From assembly GCA_025464695.1 (NCBI GenBank), contig JAODNQ010000007.1:1-10299 (forward strand): a stretch of 10,299 nucleotides of DNA. Reading direction: 5' to 3'. The stretch comes from Frankiales bacterium. GTDB lineage: Bacteria; Actinomycetota; Actinomycetes; Mycobacteriales; SCTD01. Position numbers and translations under genes: made by a program. Below, piece after piece: positions 7,502 to 10,299 of the stretch; position 1 is the stretch's first letter; each line of letters opens with the position of its first letter. Below the pieces are notes generated by a model that did not search any database, was not told where the DNA came from, and worked only from the letters and a program-made list of their open reading frames with translations.

Positions 7502-9264
7502 GGCAGGCCGAAGCGCCGGGCGACGAACGTCAGCTCGGCCCGCATCTGCCGCACCCGCTCGTCGACCACGAGCGAGCCGTGGCCGGCGTCGAAGCGGTAC
7601 TCCTCGACCTCCTTGCCCCGCTCGGCGGCGGCCGCCAGCCAGTTCTCGATCTGCCGCAGCGGGCAGCGCGGGTCGTTCGCGCCGGCGAGCACCAGGACCG
7701 GCGCCCGGACGGCGTCGACGTGGGTGAGGGGCGAGCTGGCGGTGTACCGCTCGGGGACCTCGGTGGGGGAGCCGCCGAACAGTGCCCGGTCGAACGCCCG
7801 CAGCGGCTCCATCTCGTCCTCGTAGGCGGCCAGGTAGTCGGCCACCGGCACGGCGGCGACCCCGAGCGTCCACAGGTCGGGCTGCACCCCGAGCCCGAGC
7901 AGGGTGAGGTAGCCGCCCCAGGAGCCGCCGGTGAGCGCGATCCGGGCCGGGTCCGCGACCCCGGTGTCGACGAGGGACTGCCGGACGGCGGCGAGGTCCT
8001 CGAGCTCGGTGAGCCCGGGCCGGCCGATGATGGCGTCGCGCCAGGCCGCGCCGTAGCCGGTGGACCCGCGGTAGTTCACCTCGACGACGGCGCAGCCGAG
8101 GTCGACGTAGGCGGCGCGGTCACCGGCGAAGGAGTCGGTGTCGTGGTGGGTGGGTCCGCCGTGGACCACGAACACCACGGGGAACGGCGCGTCGCCCTCG
8201 GGCCGCGCCAGCAGGGCGTGCACGGTGCCACCCGGGCCCTCGACCCAGAGGTCCTCCACCGGCACGGACCCCGGGGCGGGCGGGCCGGGGGGCGCGAGGA
8301 CGACGTCGCCGGTGGTCGAGCGGACGACGGTCGGCTCCGCGGCGCTGGACCACGAGTACTCCACGCTGCCGTCGGGCCGGGTGGTGGCGCCGGTGACCGT
8401 GCCGGGCGGCGTCGGGAGGGAGGTCAGGGTGCCGTCGACGAGGTCGAGCCGGTGCAGGGTGGCCCGGGCGGCGTGCTCGGACAGCACCAGCAGCGCGGAG
8501 CCGTCCTCGTACCAGTCGGCGGCCAGGTCGCCGGGCAGGTCGTCGACCGGCAGCTCGGTCTCGGCGCCACTGCGCGGGTCCCACAGGAACGGGCGCGGGC
8601 GCCCGGTCCGCTCGTGGACGGCGAGCAGCCGGCCGTCGCCGGGCACGGGGGAGAAGCCCAGGACGGACAGCCCCTTGCCCTCGCCGTCCCACAGGTCGGC
8701 CACGACGTCGCCGTCGAGGGTCAGGACCCGCAGGGCCTTGTGGTGGCTGTCGCCGTGCTCGCTGTGCTCGAGCACCCAGAGCGTCTCGTCGCGGGACAGC
8801 CCGGCGACGTCGGCGTCCTCCTCGTGCGTGTAGAGGACCCGGGCCTCGCCGCCCTGCACCGCGTGCACCTCGACGCCGTCGTCGGTGGCGCAGCCGACGA
8901 GGGTGACGGTCCGTCCGACCTCCAGGCCCGCGGGGTACGCGGCCGGGACGCCCGGGGTGGCGTCGACGTCCGGACCGCCCTCCCAGGGCTGCTTCTTCCA
9001 GGTGCCGAACTCGTCGCCCTCGCTGTCGTCGAACCACCAGACCTCGGAGCCGTCGGGCGGGAGCGCGCCGTCGCTGGTGCCGGCGTCGCGCTCGGTCACC
9101 CGGCGGACGGCGCCGGTGCTCCGGTCCCAGGCGTAGAGCTCCCAGGTGCCGGTGACGTTGCTCGTGTACAGGCAGCGCTCGGGGGCGTCCTGCGCCCAGT
9201 CGGGGAGCGAGACCCGGGGCGCGCGGAAGCGCTGCTCCCAGAGCGGCAGGTCGGTGCTCGTCAC
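7489..9264 (-). CDS. S9 family serine peptidase (prolyl oligopeptidase / acylaminoacyl-peptidase type)
   Basis: A 591-residue serine peptidase of the prolyl oligopeptidase family, which cleaves short peptides whose size is limited by a beta-propeller lid. The first about 340 residues are beta-propeller-like (blade-type stretches such as NVTGTWELYAWDRSTGAVRR and GRPRPFLWDPRSGAETEL). The alpha/beta-hydrolase domain (about 345-585) has the oxyanion-site HGGP (368-371), NYRGSTGYG (397-405), the nucleophile in GGSWGGY (S448), the acid in GANDPRCP (D531) and the base in DAGHGS (H562). No signal peptide or membrane segment is visible, so it is cytoplasmic. The start is GTG at 9264, which overlaps the stop of the upstream membrane gene (GTGA); a TACAGT hexamer lies 7 bases upstream with no Shine-Dalgarno site. 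Exact specificity cannot be read from sequence. Confidence 0.95.
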   Translation of the reverse strand: MTSTDLPLWEQRFRAPRVSLPDWAQDAPERCLYTSNVTGTWELYAWDRSTGAVRRVTERDAGTSDGALPPDGSEVWWFDDSEGDEFGTWKKQPWEGGPDVDATPGVPAAYPAGLEVGRTVTLVGCATDDGVEVHAVQGGEARVLYTHEEDADVAGLSRDETLWVLEHSEHGDSHHKALRVLTLDGDVVADLWDGEGKGLSVLGFSPVPGDGRLLAVHERTGRPRPFLWDPRSGAETELPVDDLPGDLAADWYEDGSALLVLSEHAARATLHRLDLVDGTLTSLPTPPGTVTGATTRPDGSVEYSWSSAAEPTVVRSTTGDVVLAPPGPPAPGSVPVEDLWVEGPGGTVHALLARPEGDAPFPVVFVVHGGPTHHDTDSFAGDRAAYVDLGCAVVEVNYRGSTGYGAAWRDAIIGRPGLTELEDLAAVRQSLVDTGVADPARIALTGGSWGGYLTLLGLGVQPDLWTLGVAAVPVADYLAAYEDEMEPLRAFDRALFGGSPTEVPERYTASSPLTHVDAVRAPVLVLAGANDPRCPLRQIENWLAAAAERGKEVEEYRFDAGHGSLVVDERVRQMRAELTFVARRFGLPDPA

Positions 9265-10133
9265 CCGTTCGACTGTAACGGTGCGTAGGCGAACCAGCCG
9301 AAGACGGAGCTGCGCCGCTCCAGCAGGGACAGCCCGGGCAGCAGGCGCGGCCGGTCGAAGTCCAGGGTGAGCGACGAGCGGTAGGCGGAGCCCATGTCCT
9401 CGTTGCTCACCACCTGCAGGCCCGGCTCCGCCAGGTCGAGGCCCTGGTAGTCGGCGTAGCGGCGGGGCATCCCGTCGGAGGTGGCGGCGGGCAGGGCGGC
9501 AGCGGCGAGCACGAGGGCGACGCCGAGCACCGCCCCCAGCGCCAGCCGCTGCCCGCGGACCCCGGGGAGGGCCGCCTGCTCGAGCAGCAGCGGGACGAGC
9601 ACGGCGACGGCCGCACCCGCGGCGAGCGGGGTCAGGACCTCCGGGTCGACCGCGCGGACCAGCAGGAGCTCGCCGGCCAGCAGCACGAGCGCGACGACGG
9701 CGACTACGGCCCCCGGGCGGCAGGCCGCCACGGCGCCGCCGGCGAGCAGCCCGGCGAGCAGCAGGAGCAGGCCGTCGGCCGGCCCGAGGACGGTGGCGTC
9801 GGCGGGCAGGCCGGCCGGCACGGTGAACGAGGCCAGCAGGGGCACCTGCGCCAGCAGCACCGCCAGCGGACCCGCGCCGGTCCGCAGCGCGGGGCGGCCG
9901 CGCACCAGCAGCCAGGCGGTCGCCCCGACGACGACGCCGCCGGCGACGAGCAGCGGGTCGGCGCCGCGGTCGGACGACACGAGCAGCGCCGTCTCCGCCA
10001 GGGCGCGCAGGGCGGCGACCAGCAGCAGGACGAGGCCGACGCCGGTCGCGAGGCCGGGGGCGCGGCGCGCGGCGAGCAGGGCCAGGCCGAGCGCCGCAGC
10101 GGCGCCCAGGGCGAGGAGGACGGCGTCGGGCAC
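9261..10133 (-). CDS. Polytopic membrane protein of unknown family
   Basis: A 290-residue protein with about eight hydrophobic segments (roughly 3-22, 30-50, 60-77, 87-103, 119-137, 141-159, 166-184, 197-216) and a C-terminal soluble part of about 70 residues (218-290) that includes MPRRYADYQGLDLAEPG and ends ...VFGWFAYAPLQSNG. No transporter, enzyme or other family motif is recognised; charged residues inside the helices are few. The GTG at 10133 is the first usable start: the frame is open further to the right only by running through the tRNA. A TACCCT hexamer ends 5 bases before it, suggesting a leaderless transcript. Its TGA overlaps the peptidase GTG, so the two may be co-expressed, but nothing shows a shared role. 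The conserved-looking, non-hydrophobic tail is the most informative part for a homology search. Confidence 0.8.
   Translation of the reverse strand: MPDAVLLALGAAAALGLALLAARRAPGLATGVGLVLLLVAALRALAETALLVSSDRGADPLLVAGGVVVGATAWLLVRGRPALRTGAGPLAVLLAQVPLLASFTVPAGLPADATVLGPADGLLLLLAGLLAGGAVAACRPGAVVAVVALVLLAGELLLVRAVDPEVLTPLAAGAAVAVLVPLLLEQAALPGVRGQRLALGAVLGVALVLAAAALPAATSDGMPRRYADYQGLDLAEPGLQVVSNEDMGSAYRSSLTLDFDRPRLLPGLSLLERRSSVFGWFAYAPLQSNG
9272..9277 (-). promoter_or_regulatory. Leaderless-type -10 element of the S9 peptidase
   Basis: Read on the minus strand, TACAGT ends 7 bases before the GTG at 9264, matching TANNNT at leaderless spacing, and no Shine-Dalgarno site is present. It lies inside the 3' end of the upstream membrane gene. 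The best -35 candidate (TTCGGC, about 19 bases upstream) is poor. Confidence 0.45.
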
Positions 10134-10138
10134 GCCGC

Positions 10139-10144
10139 AGGGTA
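10139..10144 (-). promoter_or_regulatory. Leaderless-type -10 element of the membrane protein gene
   Basis: On the minus strand TACCCT ends 5 bases before the GTG at 10133, so a transcript would start at or next to the start codon. It lies downstream of the tRNA terminator, where a new promoter is needed. Confidence 0.5.
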
Positions 10145-10180
10145 GGCGGTGCGCCCTGCAGGGCGAGGAGACCCCGGGAA

Positions 10181-10209
10181 CGAGGAAGGGCCGCCCTCGC
10201 GGGCGGCCC
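10181..10209 (-). terminator. Rho-independent-type terminator after tRNA-Pro
   Basis: On the minus strand a perfect 9-bp GC stem (GGGCCGCCC / GGGCGGCCC, arms 10201-10209 and 10188-10196, 4-base loop) lies about 20 bases after the tRNA 3' end. It is followed by a T-containing stretch TTCCTCGTT (from 10187 leftward). This is strong for such a GC-rich genome. Confidence 0.75.
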
Positions 10210-10227
10210 GTCTCGTCGGGAGGACTG

Positions 10228-10299
<72 letters not shown>

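Noticed and set aside
7381..9288. 635-codon plus-strand open frame opposite the S9 peptidase
   Set aside because: The minus-strand frame contains the complete S9 catalytic triad; this frame is its compositional shadow.

Overview
The window is a very GC-rich stretch (third codon positions are almost always G or C, with many GTG starts) from an actinobacterial chromosome. The order dnaX - ybaB - recR - DUF5063 gene - (small secreted protein) - ask - asd is a familiar actinobacterial housekeeping neighbourhood. The genus cannot be fixed from the sequence alone. There are no mobile elements, CRISPR arrays, phage genes or origins, and no gene-free stretch longer than about 100 bases.

Layout. 1-624: 3' end of dnaX (DNA polymerase III gamma/tau). 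693-1624: ybaB/ebfC and recR, nearly adjacent. 1687-2244: DUF5063 protein. 2281-2730: small exported protein. 2741-5028: aspartokinase and aspartate-semialdehyde dehydrogenase, overlapping by ATGA; the aspartokinase gene carries a well-placed internal ribosome site and GTG start for a separate regulatory (beta) subunit. 5111-7463: a membrane Ser/Thr kinase followed, through two GTGA overlaps, by two related lipoproteins with very different low-complexity tails. The minus strand then carries an S9 serine peptidase (7489-9264), a polytopic membrane protein of unknown family just upstream of it (9261-10133, GTGA overlap), and tRNA-Pro(CGG) cut by the right edge (10229-10299).

How the parts work together. 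The left part covers replication and recombinational repair. The middle makes aspartate semialdehyde for lysine/DAP, threonine and methionine. The kinase-lipoprotein-lipoprotein unit looks like one envelope signalling or cell-wall module of unknown role and is the most interesting undescribed unit here. The plus-strand kinase operon and the minus-strand peptidase gene converge at 7464-7488, where two adjacent hairpins lie.

A recurring regulatory theme is a TANNNT -10-like hexamer ending 6-8 bases before the start codon (ask, the S9 peptidase, the membrane protein), with no well-spaced Shine-Dalgarno site. This is the signature of leaderless transcripts, common in actinobacteria. It is inferred from sequence only.
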